Positions 41,837-51,268 of a stretch of DNA of 64,000 nt are shown here, piece by piece. Each line of letters starts with the position of its first letter. The stretch's first letter is position 1. A model generated the notes under the pieces. The model saw nothing but the letters and a program-made list of their open reading frames with translations, made no database searches and was not told where the DNA came from. Source of the DNA: Nitrospinaceae bacterium. GTDB taxonomy: Bacteria; Nitrospinota; Nitrospinia; Nitrospinales; VA-1. The stretch lies in contig JAJDAZ010000007.1 in NCBI GenBank assembly GCA_029261595.1, forward strand, positions 1 to 64,000, read 5' to 3'. A program made the position numbers and the translations under genes.

Positions 41837-43585
41837 ATGAGCAAAAAAAGCCCCACTCTAAAAAAGGATGCCCGCGCCGTATTGAAGGTCCGGTTGATGA
41901 CCATTGCTGGCTTTTTCCTCCTTTTTGGAGCGGCTCTGGGGACGCGTCTGTTCTTTTTACAGATCATCAACCATGAGGAACTGGCGGCGTTGTCAAAGAG
42001 ACAGTATGCCGACAAAGAAAAAATTGTTTACGGACGGGGAAATATTTTCGACCGCCATCAAAATGAACTGGCCATGAATATTGAGGTCGAATCGGTTCAT
42101 GTCACCCCCTCCAAGGTCCGGGATAAACGCCATACGGCCAAGGTGCTCGCCTCCCATCTCAACATGGACCGAAACAAAATTTATCAGGACCTGGCTTCGA
42201 AAAAACGTTCCTTTTGGGTCAAACGTAAATGCAATCTGGAAGAAGTGGAGAAATTGCACCGGCTGGGTTTGCCGGGAGTCCGTTTAATCCCGGAACAAAA
42301 ACGGGTTTATCCCAAACGGGAATTGGCCGCAAATGTGACTGGAATCGTCGGTATCGATGATAAAGGCTTTGCCGGAGCGGAGCATTATCATCAATCTATT
42401 TTAAAGGGAACCATCGTTCGCCGGGCCATCGAAAAAGACGCCAGAGGCCGGAAAATCATGTCCATCAGCGAGGCCCGGAAAACCAAATCGAAAAGCCGCG
42501 ATGTGGTTTTAACGATTGATGAAGTGATCCAGTTCATTGCCGAACGCCATTTAAGGAGCCAGGTTGAGGAGTACCAGGCGGATTCCGGCATGGTCCTTGT
42601 CATGGAACCCTATTCGGGGGAAATTTATGCCATGGCCAACTACCCTCAGTTCAACCCGAATAAATACCAGGCCTATGGCAAGGAAAAAAGAAAAAACCGG
42701 CTCATCACTCATTCGTATGAACCGGGGTCCATTTTCAAGCCCATCACGGCGGCGGCGGCCCTGGATTCCGGCAGGGTCGAAACAGCCAGTGAACTTTTCT
42801 TTTGCGAAAACGGAAAATTCAAAATCGGGAAAAAAACCTACCGGGAGGCGGCAAACCACAAGTTCGACTGGATGAGTTTGCAGAACATCATCGCTAAATC
42901 AAGCAACATCGGCTCAATAAAAATCGCGCAAAAGCTGGGACAAGAAAATTTTTACAATTATATCCGAAAATTTGGTTTCGGGAAAAAAACCGGGATCGAT
43001 CTTCCCGGAGAATCCGCTGGAATTTTACCTCATGAATCCGACTGGGATCATTTGTCCCTCCCTTCTATGTCCTTTGGGCATGGGATCAACGTCACTCCCA
43101 TTCAGATGGCCTCCGCGTGGAGCGCCATCGCCAATGGTGGAAATCTGATGTTGCCGCATATAACAAAATTAATTCTTAAGAATGGCCAGGTGGAAAAATC
43201 GTTCGATCCAAAAGTCATCCGCAGGGTCATCTCCGAAAAAACCAGTCGACAAATGATCGAGGTATTGAAAAGTACCGTCAAAAGTGGGACCGGAATCCCG
43301 GCCGCTGTCCCAGGATTTGAAGTGGCGGGGAAAACCGGGACCGCTCAAATGTATAACGAAAAATCCGGTTCCTATTTTAAAAACAAGTACCTTTCATCTT
43401 TTGTAGGGTTTGTCCCGGCGGACTCGCCTAAGATAGTGGTTCTGGTAATGATAGAAAACGCCCGAAAAAGTCACTGGGGAGGCAAGGTGGCGGGTCCGGT
43501 GTTTCGTGAAATTTCCAAAGAAGTGTTGCGCTACCTCAACGAACCTGCAAAAGGCGAACGGGTCTTTTTCCTCAACCATGCCTGA
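41837..43585 (+). CDS. ftsI: Septal peptidoglycan transpeptidase FtsI (PBP3)
   Basis: A 582-residue class B penicillin-binding protein. The N-terminal membrane anchor (about 20-38) is followed by a dimerisation domain (RGNIFDRHQNELAMN). In the transpeptidase domain the catalytic motifs are SIFK (in YEPGSIFKPITAAAA), SSN (IAKSSNIGSIKI) and KTG (VAGKTGTAQMY). It crosslinks peptidoglycan at the septum together with FtsW. It overlaps murE by one base (TGATG). Confidence 0.96.
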   Translation: MSKKSPTLKKDARAVLKVRLMTIAGFFLLFGAALGTRLFFLQIINHEELAALSKRQYADKEKIVYGRGNIFDRHQNELAMNIEVESVHVTPSKVRDKRHTAKVLASHLNMDRNKIYQDLASKKRSFWVKRKCNLEEVEKLHRLGLPGVRLIPEQKRVYPKRELAANVTGIVGIDDKGFAGAEHYHQSILKGTIVRRAIEKDARGRKIMSISEARKTKSKSRDVVLTIDEVIQFIAERHLRSQVEEYQADSGMVLVMEPYSGEIYAMANYPQFNPNKYQAYGKEKRKNRLITHSYEPGSIFKPITAAAALDSGRVETASELFFCENGKFKIGKKTYREAANHKFDWMSLQNIIAKSSNIGSIKIAQKLGQENFYNYIRKFGFGKKTGIDLPGESAGILPHESDWDHLSLPSMSFGHGINVTPIQMASAWSAIANGGNLMLPHITKLILKNGQVEKSFDPKVIRRVISEKTSRQMIEVLKSTVKSGTGIPAAVPGFEVAGKTGTAQMYNEKSGSYFKNKYLSSFVGFVPADSPKIVVLVMIENARKSHWGGKVAGPVFREISKEVLRYLNEPAKGERVFFLNHA

Positions 43586-45153
43586 TGAAAACAATGAAAC
43601 GCAGGGTAATTTCGAATTTTTCACAGAGCACTCAGGCCATTGTGAACACTCAACGAACCAACAAGCTTGCTAATTTGATTCAGGGACTTTCCGTTCAGAA
43701 CGTCCTGGGAACCCTGGAGAAGGAAATCACATCCATCGCGTTCGACTCCAGAAAAGTTGCGCCCGGTGGTTTGTTTGTGGCCATACCGGGACTCAAGCAA
43801 GACGGCGGCCGGTTCATCCAGGATGCCGTTCAGCGCGGGGCCTCGGCGTTCATCACCGAATTGCCGATCGATCATTTAACTTCGCTGGATCTGGCATCCA
43901 ACGGACTGACCGCCATTTGCGTTGAGGACAGCCGCCGGTCCCTGGCATGGGTGAGCGCCGCACATTACGGAAACCCCTCCCACAACCTGAACCTGATTGG
44001 CATCACCGGAACCAACGGCAAGACCACTTTGACCTATATTCTGGAAACCCTGTACCAAACGCGGGGCAAAAAAACCGGTGTGATCGGAACGATCAATTAC
44101 CGCTACGGCGATTTTAAGGCCCCGGCTTCCGTGACCACTCCGGAATCCCTGGACATCAACCGCATGCTGGCGGACATGGTTGATCATGGAATCCAAAATT
44201 GTTTTCTTGAGGTTTCGTCGCACTCGCTTTCCTTGAGCCGGGTGGCCCAAATGCGCTTTTCCCTGGGCATCTTCACCAATTTGAGCCGGGACCATCTCGA
44301 TTACCACGGCAATATGGATCATTATAAAAACACCAAAAAAAAATTGTTTCAGGACAATGTCATGGAAAAGCAGGTCATCAACATCGATGATCCGTTCGGT
44401 AAGGAAATCGTCAACGAGACCAACCGGCCCACCCTGACCACGGGAATCGACCAACCCGCTGATATTCGCGCGGAGCATTGCATTCTCTCGGAATCCGGAA
44501 GCCGGTTCACGCTCACGACTCCTTCCGGAAAGCGGGAAATTCATACCCGCCTTCTTGGAAGGCACAACATTTACAATCTGCTGGGCGGAGCGGCGGCGGC
44601 TTATGCGGATGGGTTTTCGCTAGAGGAAATCCAGAAAGGGTTGCAGGCCATCGCTCATATTCCGGGAAGGTTCGAACGGGTCGATTGCGGGCAGGATTTT
44701 TCAGTCGTGGTCGATTACGCACACACTCATGAAGCCCTGGCCAATGCGTTGACCGCTGCCATGGCGCTGACTTTAAAAAACGTCATCGTTGTGTTCGGCT
44801 GTGGCGGAGACCGCGACCGGGGCAAGCGTAAAGAAATGGGCCGCGTGGCTCTGGAGATCGGGGATTTTTCCGTCATCACTTCCGACAACCCCCGGACCGA
44901 AGATCCCGAGCGGATCATTGAAGATATCCTTAAAGGAGTTCCCGCTGGGGCCAGAAAATCCCAGGACTACATCGTCCTCGCCGACCGTAAAAAGGCGGTC
45001 GAATATGCAATCGAAAACGCCCGTTCAGGCGACCTTGTTCTGATCGCCGGAAAAGGCCATGAAAATTATCAAATCCTCAATACCGAAACCATTCATTTCG
45101 ATGACCGGGAGATCGCAACTCAGGCGATCAGCCAAAGGATGAGCCGTGATTGA
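43585..45153 (+). CDS. murE: UDP-MurNAc-tripeptide ligase MurE
   Basis: A 522-residue enzyme. The ATP P-loop is GITGTNGKTTLTYILE, the Mg/carbamate region is in the central domain (FLEVSSHSLSLSRV), and DNPR in SDNPRTEDPERI marks meso-diaminopimelate as the added amino acid. The C-terminal domain ends GKGHENYQIL. An N-terminal extension of about 30 polar residues (from MKTMKRRVIS) precedes the usual start, so a later start is possible. It overlaps murF by 8 bp. Confidence 0.96.
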   Translation: MKTMKRRVISNFSQSTQAIVNTQRTNKLANLIQGLSVQNVLGTLEKEITSIAFDSRKVAPGGLFVAIPGLKQDGGRFIQDAVQRGASAFITELPIDHLTSLDLASNGLTAICVEDSRRSLAWVSAAHYGNPSHNLNLIGITGTNGKTTLTYILETLYQTRGKKTGVIGTINYRYGDFKAPASVTTPESLDINRMLADMVDHGIQNCFLEVSSHSLSLSRVAQMRFSLGIFTNLSRDHLDYHGNMDHYKNTKKKLFQDNVMEKQVINIDDPFGKEIVNETNRPTLTTGIDQPADIRAEHCILSESGSRFTLTTPSGKREIHTRLLGRHNIYNLLGGAAAAYADGFSLEEIQKGLQAIAHIPGRFERVDCGQDFSVVVDYAHTHEALANALTAAMALTLKNVIVVFGCGGDRDRGKRKEMGRVALEIGDFSVITSDNPRTEDPERIIEDILKGVPAGARKSQDYIVLADRKKAVEYAIENARSGDLVLIAGKGHENYQILNTETIHFDDREIATQAISQRMSRD

Positions 45154-46558
45154 AAGTAACGCACAGGAAAGTCTGCAAGCCATGCGTGGAGACCTCCTTT
45201 CAGGGCCGGAGTCGGGAGCCTTTAAAGGCGTGTCCATCGATACCCGAACTCTTCAGGCCGGGCAATTGTTTTTCTGTATCCTGGGGCCAAATTTTGATGG
45301 CCACTCTTTCATATCCCGGGCGATCGAGAAAAAAGCCGCAGGCATCATTCTTTCAGACAGGAAACAATTGCCGTCAGAGCCCCAAAGTCGGGAAAGCGAT
45401 GCGCCATTCATTATCCGCGTGGACAACACCTTGTCCGCCCTGCAGGACCTTGCCCGCTTTCACAGGCAACGATTGCCCGTTCGCGTGGTCGGGGTCACGG
45501 GAACCAACGGGAAATCCACCACCAAGGAAATGATCGCGGCCATCGCGGCAACCACCTTTAAAACCCTGAAGACCCGGGGCAACCTGAACAACCACATCGG
45601 ACTGCCTCTCAACGTTCTGGAACTGGACGCTTCGCATGAGGTGGCGGTGTTGGAGATGGGCATGAGCGCGGCAGGTGAAATCAGGCTCCTGGCAGACATC
45701 GCCAAACCCGATATCGGGGTGATCACCAATATTTCCGAGGGGCATCTGGTCCAGTTGAAAACCTTGAAAAATGTGCAGGCGGCCAAGGGCGAATTGTTCG
45801 ACGCCCTGGATAACGAAGCCACCGCCATCGTCAATGCCGACGACCCGCTGGTTCTGGAACTTGCGACCTCGTTAAGAGCCTCTGTCAAGCACTTAACCTT
45901 CGGCATCGACCATCCGGCGGACGTGAGAGCAGAAGACATTCAAGCCCAATCGGGCGGACATGATTTCACGGTCTCTTTGCTGAACAACTCCTTCGGGGTA
46001 AAGCTTCCCTTTTTAGGCTTCTGCAATATCTACAACGCGCTTGCGGCCCTGGCCACGGGACATTCCCTGGGAATCGGAACCGCAGACATGAAAGCGGGTC
46101 TTGAAAACTGCAAACTGCTTTCCCAGCGTCATGAAATTTTACAGCGCGATTCCATGACGTTCATCAACGATGCTTACAACGCAAACCCAAGCTCCATGCG
46201 GGAAGCCCTGGCCACGTTGGCCGAATACCCTTCCCAAAAACGGAAGGTTTTTGTGATTGGGGACATGCTGGAACTGGGCGACTTGTCCGATGCGGCGCAC
46301 ACCCGGCTGGGCGGGGAAATCGCCGCGCAATCCATCGACCTGCTGGTCGCCGTGGGCGGGCAAACTAAGCTTACCGCAAAGGCCGCCCGTGACGGCGGCA
46401 TGAAGGCAGACTGCATCGTGGCCTTTGACACACGGGAAGAAGCTTCTGAATTTTTGAGTAAAAATACCCGGCCTGGAGACTGCCTTTTGTTCAAGGGCTC
46501 GCGCGGGTCGGGAATGGAACAGGTCATGCAAAAATTGATTCAACCTGAGGCCAATTAG
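45146..46558 (+). CDS. murF: UDP-MurNAc-pentapeptide synthetase MurF
   Basis: A 470-residue enzyme that adds D-Ala-D-Ala to the UDP-MurNAc-tripeptide. The P-loop is GVTGTNGKSTTKEMIAAI. Other Mur-ligase marks are NLNNHIGLPLNVLEL, VAVLEMGMSAAGEIRLL and NDAYNANPSSMREAL. The start is GTG at 45146 inside the end of murE, consistent with translational coupling. The stop is 5 bp before mraY. Confidence 0.96.
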   Translation: MIESNAQESLQAMRGDLLSGPESGAFKGVSIDTRTLQAGQLFFCILGPNFDGHSFISRAIEKKAAGIILSDRKQLPSEPQSRESDAPFIIRVDNTLSALQDLARFHRQRLPVRVVGVTGTNGKSTTKEMIAAIAATTFKTLKTRGNLNNHIGLPLNVLELDASHEVAVLEMGMSAAGEIRLLADIAKPDIGVITNISEGHLVQLKTLKNVQAAKGELFDALDNEATAIVNADDPLVLELATSLRASVKHLTFGIDHPADVRAEDIQAQSGGHDFTVSLLNNSFGVKLPFLGFCNIYNALAALATGHSLGIGTADMKAGLENCKLLSQRHEILQRDSMTFINDAYNANPSSMREALATLAEYPSQKRKVFVIGDMLELGDLSDAAHTRLGGEIAAQSIDLLVAVGGQTKLTAKAARDGGMKADCIVAFDTREEASEFLSKNTRPGDCLLFKGSRGSGMEQVMQKLIQPEAN

Positions 46559-46563
46559 AGATC

Positions 46564-47649
46564 ATGTTTTATCATTTTTTCTATCCACTCAGCCAGGATT
46601 ACCCGATATTCAACGTGTTCCGCTACATCACGTTCAGGGCCGCGTATTCCGGGGTGACCGCGCTCGTACTCAGCCTGATCCTTGGGACTTATATGATCCG
46701 CATGTTACAGAAGTACCAGATCGGTGAAAAGATTCGCAAAAACGGCCCCGAGCAACACAATGTCAAATCGGGAACGCCCACGATGGGAGGGGCGCTCATC
46801 CTCTTTACCTTTTTGTTATCGACCCTGCTGTGGGCAAATTTATCTAACAATTACATCTGGATCATCATTTTTGCAGCGGTGGGATTTGGAGCAGTCGGTC
46901 TTTACGACGATATTATCAAACTAAAAAGCGGTGAGGGTTTGTCGGTTAAGGCAAAGTTTCTTTGCCAGACCCTGCTCGCCCTGGTCATCGGGATTTATCT
47001 GGTTTATTTTGACCCCTCCCGGGCGGAATACGCCACCACCCTTGCCATCCCCTTCTTCAAACAATTACAACCGGACCTGGGAGCAGGCTATCTCTTCTTC
47101 ATTGTCTTCATCATTGTTGGAACCTCAAACGCCGTCAACCTGACCGACGGATTGGACGGACTGGCCATAGGCCCCATCATCATCGCAACGCTCACTTATA
47201 CCGGGATCGTTTACCTGAGCGGGCATATCAAGTTTGCCGAATACCTGGACATTCAATTCATCCGCGAAGCCGGAGAGATCACCATCATAGGCGCGGCTGT
47301 CATCGGGGCCAGCCTGGGTTTTCTCTGGTACAACTCCTATCCCGCGCAGGTGTTCATGGGAGATGTCGGTTCCTTGTCTTTGGGTGGCATTCTGGGAACC
47401 ATCGCGGTGATCGCCAAGCACGAACTGCTTTTGATTCTGGTCGGGGGAATTTTTGTGATCGAAGCGCTGTCCGTCATCATTCAGGTCGGCTATTTCAAAT
47501 ACAGCGGCGGCAAGCGCGTCTTTAAGATGGCGCCTTTACATCATCACTTTGAAAAATCGGGCTGGGCCGAACCCAAGGTCATCGTCCGTTTCTGGATCAT
47601 CGCCGTCGTGCTGGCAATGATCGGTTTGAGTACCCTGAAATTACGCTGA
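46564..47649 (+). CDS. mraY: Phospho-MurNAc-pentapeptide transferase MraY
   Basis: A 361-residue protein with ten membrane helices, standard length. The catalytic acidic residues are visible in GLYDDIIKLK and NLTDGLDGLA, with MGDVGSLSLGG following. MAPLHHHFEKSGWAE is the conserved cytosolic HHH loop. It makes lipid I from UDP-MurNAc-pentapeptide and undecaprenyl phosphate. It is 3 bp before murD. Confidence 0.98.
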   Translation: MFYHFFYPLSQDYPIFNVFRYITFRAAYSGVTALVLSLILGTYMIRMLQKYQIGEKIRKNGPEQHNVKSGTPTMGGALILFTFLLSTLLWANLSNNYIWIIIFAAVGFGAVGLYDDIIKLKSGEGLSVKAKFLCQTLLALVIGIYLVYFDPSRAEYATTLAIPFFKQLQPDLGAGYLFFIVFIIVGTSNAVNLTDGLDGLAIGPIIIATLTYTGIVYLSGHIKFAEYLDIQFIREAGEITIIGAAVIGASLGFLWYNSYPAQVFMGDVGSLSLGGILGTIAVIAKHELLLILVGGIFVIEALSVIIQVGYFKYSGGKRVFKMAPLHHHFEKSGWAEPKVIVRFWIIAVVLAMIGLSTLKLR

Positions 47650-47652
47650 ACT

Positions 47653-48987
47653 ATGGACCTGAACAACAAAAAAATAACTGTGGTTGGCATGGGTCGTTCC
47701 GGCATTGCCTCGGCAAATTTTCTGGCCGGCAGGAAAGCCCAGGTGACCCTCATCGATTCCAAAGAAAAAAAAGTCCTTGAGGAGGCCATCACACAGCTGA
47801 ATGCATCGGTGCAAATAAAACCGGGGACGACCGCCCTGCCGGGGGACGAGGAACTCATCATCCTGAGTCCAGGGGTCGATATCCACTCTTCATTTCTTGA
47901 CCCGGCGCGTCGGCAAGGCATTCCCATCTGGAGTGAGGTCGAACTGGCCAGCCGGTTCACTTCCACGCCCATCATCGCCATCACCGGGACCAATGGAAAA
48001 TCGACCTGCACCACGTTGATCGGAAAAATATTACAGAGGGCCGGGAAGAAAGTTCTGGTGGGAGGAAACATCGGCATCCCATTCATCTCTTTAGTCGATC
48101 AAAAGGGGATCGATTTTCTGGTGGTGGAAATTTCCAGTTTTCAACTGGAAGCGGTCGAGACCTTCCAACCCAGGATCAGCATCGTATTGAATATCACGCC
48201 AGACCATCTGGACCGGCACAAAACTTTGGAAACGTATATCGCGCTCAAAGAAAGGATCATTGACAACCAGATCGAAAGCGATTGTTGTCTCCTGAATCAG
48301 GACAATGCCAACACAAAAAACCTTGGCCTCAAATCATCAGCGCAGAAGTTTTTCTTCAGTAGCAAAGAAACGGTCGATCAGGGCGCATATCTAAAGGAAA
48401 ACCATCTCGTGTTGAAAAAGGACGGAACCGAAAAGAAAGTTTGCCGCATTGAGGACTTGAATCAGGTCATGCAATGGCAGGTGGAAAATGTGCTGGCCGC
48501 TTCTCTTGCCTGCTCCCTTCTCGATATCCCGACGGAATCCATCGCGGAATCTCTCAAACAATTCACCGGCATGGAGCACCGCATGGAATGGGTGCGGACG
48601 TTTCGGGGAATCGACTTTGTGAACGACTCCAAGGGAACCAACGTGGGGGCGTTGCAGAAATCCCTGGAATCTCTGAGCCGCCCGATCGTGTTGATTGCCG
48701 GCGGGAAAGACAAAGGCTCCGATTTTCTGCCGTTAAAACAGATCCTCAAGCAAAGGGTAAAGCATTTGATCCTAATAGGCGAAACCCAATCCAAGTTTCG
48801 TCAGGTCCTAAACGGATCGTTCAGCTATGAAGATGCAAACAGCATGGAGGATGCCGTCCAACAGGCAATTGGCAAAGCGGCGTCAGGAGATGTGGTTCTG
48901 CTATCCCCCGCCTGTGCCAGTTTTGACATGTTCATGGATTACGCCGATCGCGGCAACCAGTTTAAAACCATTGTCCATCAGCTTTAA
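47653..48987 (+). CDS. murD: UDP-MurNAc-L-Ala D-Glu ligase MurD
   Basis: A 444-residue enzyme. The N-terminal Rossmann start is KITVVGMGRSGIASANFL, the P-loop is AITGTNGKSTCTTLIG, and other marks are VVEISSFQLEAVETF and HRMEWVRTFRGIDFVNDSKG. The C-terminal stretch LLSPACASFDMFMDYADRG is the MurD-specific end. It adds D-glutamate in the cytosol. Confidence 0.97.
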   Translation: MDLNNKKITVVGMGRSGIASANFLAGRKAQVTLIDSKEKKVLEEAITQLNASVQIKPGTTALPGDEELIILSPGVDIHSSFLDPARRQGIPIWSEVELASRFTSTPIIAITGTNGKSTCTTLIGKILQRAGKKVLVGGNIGIPFISLVDQKGIDFLVVEISSFQLEAVETFQPRISIVLNITPDHLDRHKTLETYIALKERIIDNQIESDCCLLNQDNANTKNLGLKSSAQKFFFSSKETVDQGAYLKENHLVLKKDGTEKKVCRIEDLNQVMQWQVENVLAASLACSLLDIPTESIAESLKQFTGMEHRMEWVRTFRGIDFVNDSKGTNVGALQKSLESLSRPIVLIAGGKDKGSDFLPLKQILKQRVKHLILIGETQSKFRQVLNGSFSYEDANSMEDAVQQAIGKAASGDVVLLSPACASFDMFMDYADRGNQFKTIVHQL

Positions 48988-49002
48988 AAGGAATTAGGTC
49001 TC

Positions 49003-50115
49003 TTGAGTCTATCGAACACAAAACATCAAGGATGCGATTTCCTGCTTTGCATCACCATAGCGATTCTAGTCCTGTTCGGTCTCGTCATGGTTTACAGCTC
49101 AAGCGGCGTCTATGCCCTGGAAAAGCACCACGATTCGCTCTACTTTCTAAAGCGACAGTTTATCTGGCTGATTCTTGGATGCGGGGTTCTCTGGTTGGCC
49201 CGAAGAACCAATTACCATCATTGGGAACGATTCACCTATCCGATCCTGCTTGCGACATTGCTTCTCCTTTTAGCCGTGATGCTTCCAGGGCTGGGTTTGG
49301 AAGACAACGGCGCGCGCAGGTGGCTGGATTTGGGTTTCATTACATTTCAACCTTCGGAGCTTGCCAAATTCGCCCTGGTTCTGTTCATGGCTAAATCTCT
49401 GGTCAAGCGTGCGGACAAATTACGCAACTTTGCCTACGGATACCTGCCCAACCTGATTGTGCTGGGGTTTTTCTTCGTGCCCATACTTTTTCAACCAGAT
49501 TTAGGAACCGCAATGATCATCTGCGCCGTTTCGTTCACGATGATGTTCGTTGGGGGAATTCGTAAAAAGTTTTTGATTCTTTCCGGACTGGCGCTGATCC
49601 CCTTCATTGCTTCGGCCATTTTCACCGCTGAATACCGGATGCGACGAATCATGGCTTTCCTGGATCCCTGGCAGGATCCGAAGGACACGGGCTTCCAGGT
49701 CATTCAATCTTTTTACGCTTTTGGAAGAGGCGGAACCTGGGGTCTGGGCCTGGGGGACAGCAGCCAGAAATTATATTACCTCCCCGAGGCACACACGGAT
49801 TTTATTTTCTCCGTGATCGGCGAGGAGTTGGGATTCATCGGCGCCTCGGCGCTGGTCCTGCTTTTTCTGGTTTTGATCTGGAGGGGGCTGATGATTGCCT
49901 ACCGGTCCCGGGATGTTTTTGGCGCCCACTTAGCCACCGGGATCACTCTGCTGATCGGATATCAGGCTTTCATAAACATGGGCGTTGCTGTGGGGCTCCT
50001 CCCGACCAAAGGATTGACTCTGCCCTTCATCAGTATGGGCGGGTCCTCCATGGTGGTTTCAATGATGTGCATCGGAGTTTTATTAAATATTTCGGATCAG
50101 AAGGCCCGAAACTAA
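49003..50115 (+). CDS. ftsW: Lipid II polymerase FtsW
   Basis: A 370-residue SEDS-family protein with ten membrane helices. Family segments: GLVMVYSSSGVYALEKH, GARRWLDLGFITFQPSELAK, FQPDLGTAM, and in the large loop IMAFLDPWQDPKDTGFQVIQ. The end GLLPTKGLTLPFISMGGSSM is strongly conserved. It polymerises septal glycan with FtsI. The start is a TTG at 49003; no ATG or GTG fits the family N-terminus. Confidence 0.97.
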   Translation: MSLSNTKHQGCDFLLCITIAILVLFGLVMVYSSSGVYALEKHHDSLYFLKRQFIWLILGCGVLWLARRTNYHHWERFTYPILLATLLLLLAVMLPGLGLEDNGARRWLDLGFITFQPSELAKFALVLFMAKSLVKRADKLRNFAYGYLPNLIVLGFFFVPILFQPDLGTAMIICAVSFTMMFVGGIRKKFLILSGLALIPFIASAIFTAEYRMRRIMAFLDPWQDPKDTGFQVIQSFYAFGRGGTWGLGLGDSSQKLYYLPEAHTDFIFSVIGEELGFIGASALVLLFLVLIWRGLMIAYRSRDVFGAHLATGITLLIGYQAFINMGVAVGLLPTKGLTLPFISMGGSSMVVSMMCIGVLLNISDQKARN

Positions 50116-50125
50116 TGAGCGATCC

Positions 50126-51268
50126 ATGCAAAAACGAGTGGTCATAGCCGGAGGCGGCACCGGGGGGCATCTTTTCCCAGGGATCGCGCTGGCCAGGGCG
50201 CTCAAAAAACACGACCAGGAAATGGACATCACTTTTGTCGGCACACAACAGGGAATTGAATCCAGGGTCCTTCCCAAAGAAGGGTTTCCGTTGAAGACCA
50301 TTCAATCCGGCGGTCTTATAGGCAAGAAAGGTCTCAACCGGTTCCTTTCCCTGGCCAAGATTCCCCTGGGTGTTTTCCAGTCTCTGGCCTGGCTGATACA
50401 AAAAAAACCGGGCCTGGTGGTGGGCGTCGGCGGCTATGTTTCGGGACCGGTGGTTTTATCGGCCTGGATTTTGCGAATTCCCGTTTTGATTCACGAACAA
50501 AATTCCATCCCCGGAACCACGAATAAAATGCTTGGAAAAATAGCCCACAACATCGCGATTTCGTTTAAGGAATCCGCAAAATATTTTCCCAGGAGCAAGG
50601 TTGTTGAAACAGGAAATTTGATTCGGGAAGAACTCTGTGGCGGCAAAACAGAAGCGGCGCAATCAGAAAAATTCAATGTTCTGGTGCTGGGCGGCAGTCA
50701 GGGGGCGCATTCCATCAACGCCGGCATGGTCGAAGCAATGGACACAATATCGAACAGAAAAAATCAACTCCACATCATTCATCAAACTGGAGTTAAGGAT
50801 TGCGATTGGGTCACCCAACAATATGCGCAAAAAGGAGTGTCCGCCGACGTGCGCGCTTTCATCGATGATATGGCGGAGCAATACCGATCAGCCGATTTGA
50901 TCATTTGCCGGGCCGGGGCCACCACCCTGGCGGAAATCACAGCCTGCGGAAAGATGGCGGTCCTGATCCCGTATCCGCACGCCACGCACAACCATCAGGA
51001 ACACAACGCGAGGGTTCTTGAATCGGCTGAAGCCGCAGAAATGATCCTCGATAAAGACGTGTCCGGGGACAGGCTCGCGCAATTCATCACGGATGCTATG
51101 GAGCAACCGGACAAAAGACGGGCCATGGAAAACAATTGTTACGCGCTGGGAAAAAGAGATGCCACCCAAAAAGCACTCAGGCTGTGTCTTGATTTATTAG
51201 AAAAATCAGGCGGCAGGCGGGCAGAAAATGGAAGCCGCGATGGAGAAAAGGGTCTGTCATGTTTTTAG
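50126..51268 (+). CDS. murG: Lipid II synthase MurG
   Basis: A 380-residue GT28 glycosyltransferase. The N-terminal glycine-rich loop is VIAGGGTGGHLFPGIALA, with GVGGYVSGPVVLSA and the UDP-GlcNAc site ADLIICRAGATTLAEITACG followed by IPYPHATHNHQEHNAR. It adds GlcNAc to lipid I at the inner face of the membrane. It is slightly longer than usual, with a polar C-terminal tail of about 20 residues. It overlaps murC by 10 bp. Confidence 0.97.
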   Translation: MQKRVVIAGGGTGGHLFPGIALARALKKHDQEMDITFVGTQQGIESRVLPKEGFPLKTIQSGGLIGKKGLNRFLSLAKIPLGVFQSLAWLIQKKPGLVVGVGGYVSGPVVLSAWILRIPVLIHEQNSIPGTTNKMLGKIAHNIAISFKESAKYFPRSKVVETGNLIREELCGGKTEAAQSEKFNVLVLGGSQGAHSINAGMVEAMDTISNRKNQLHIIHQTGVKDCDWVTQQYAQKGVSADVRAFIDDMAEQYRSADLIICRAGATTLAEITACGKMAVLIPYPHATHNHQEHNARVLESAEAAEMILDKDVSGDRLAQFITDAMEQPDKRRAMENNCYALGKRDATQKALRLCLDLLEKSGGRRAENGSRDGEKGLSCF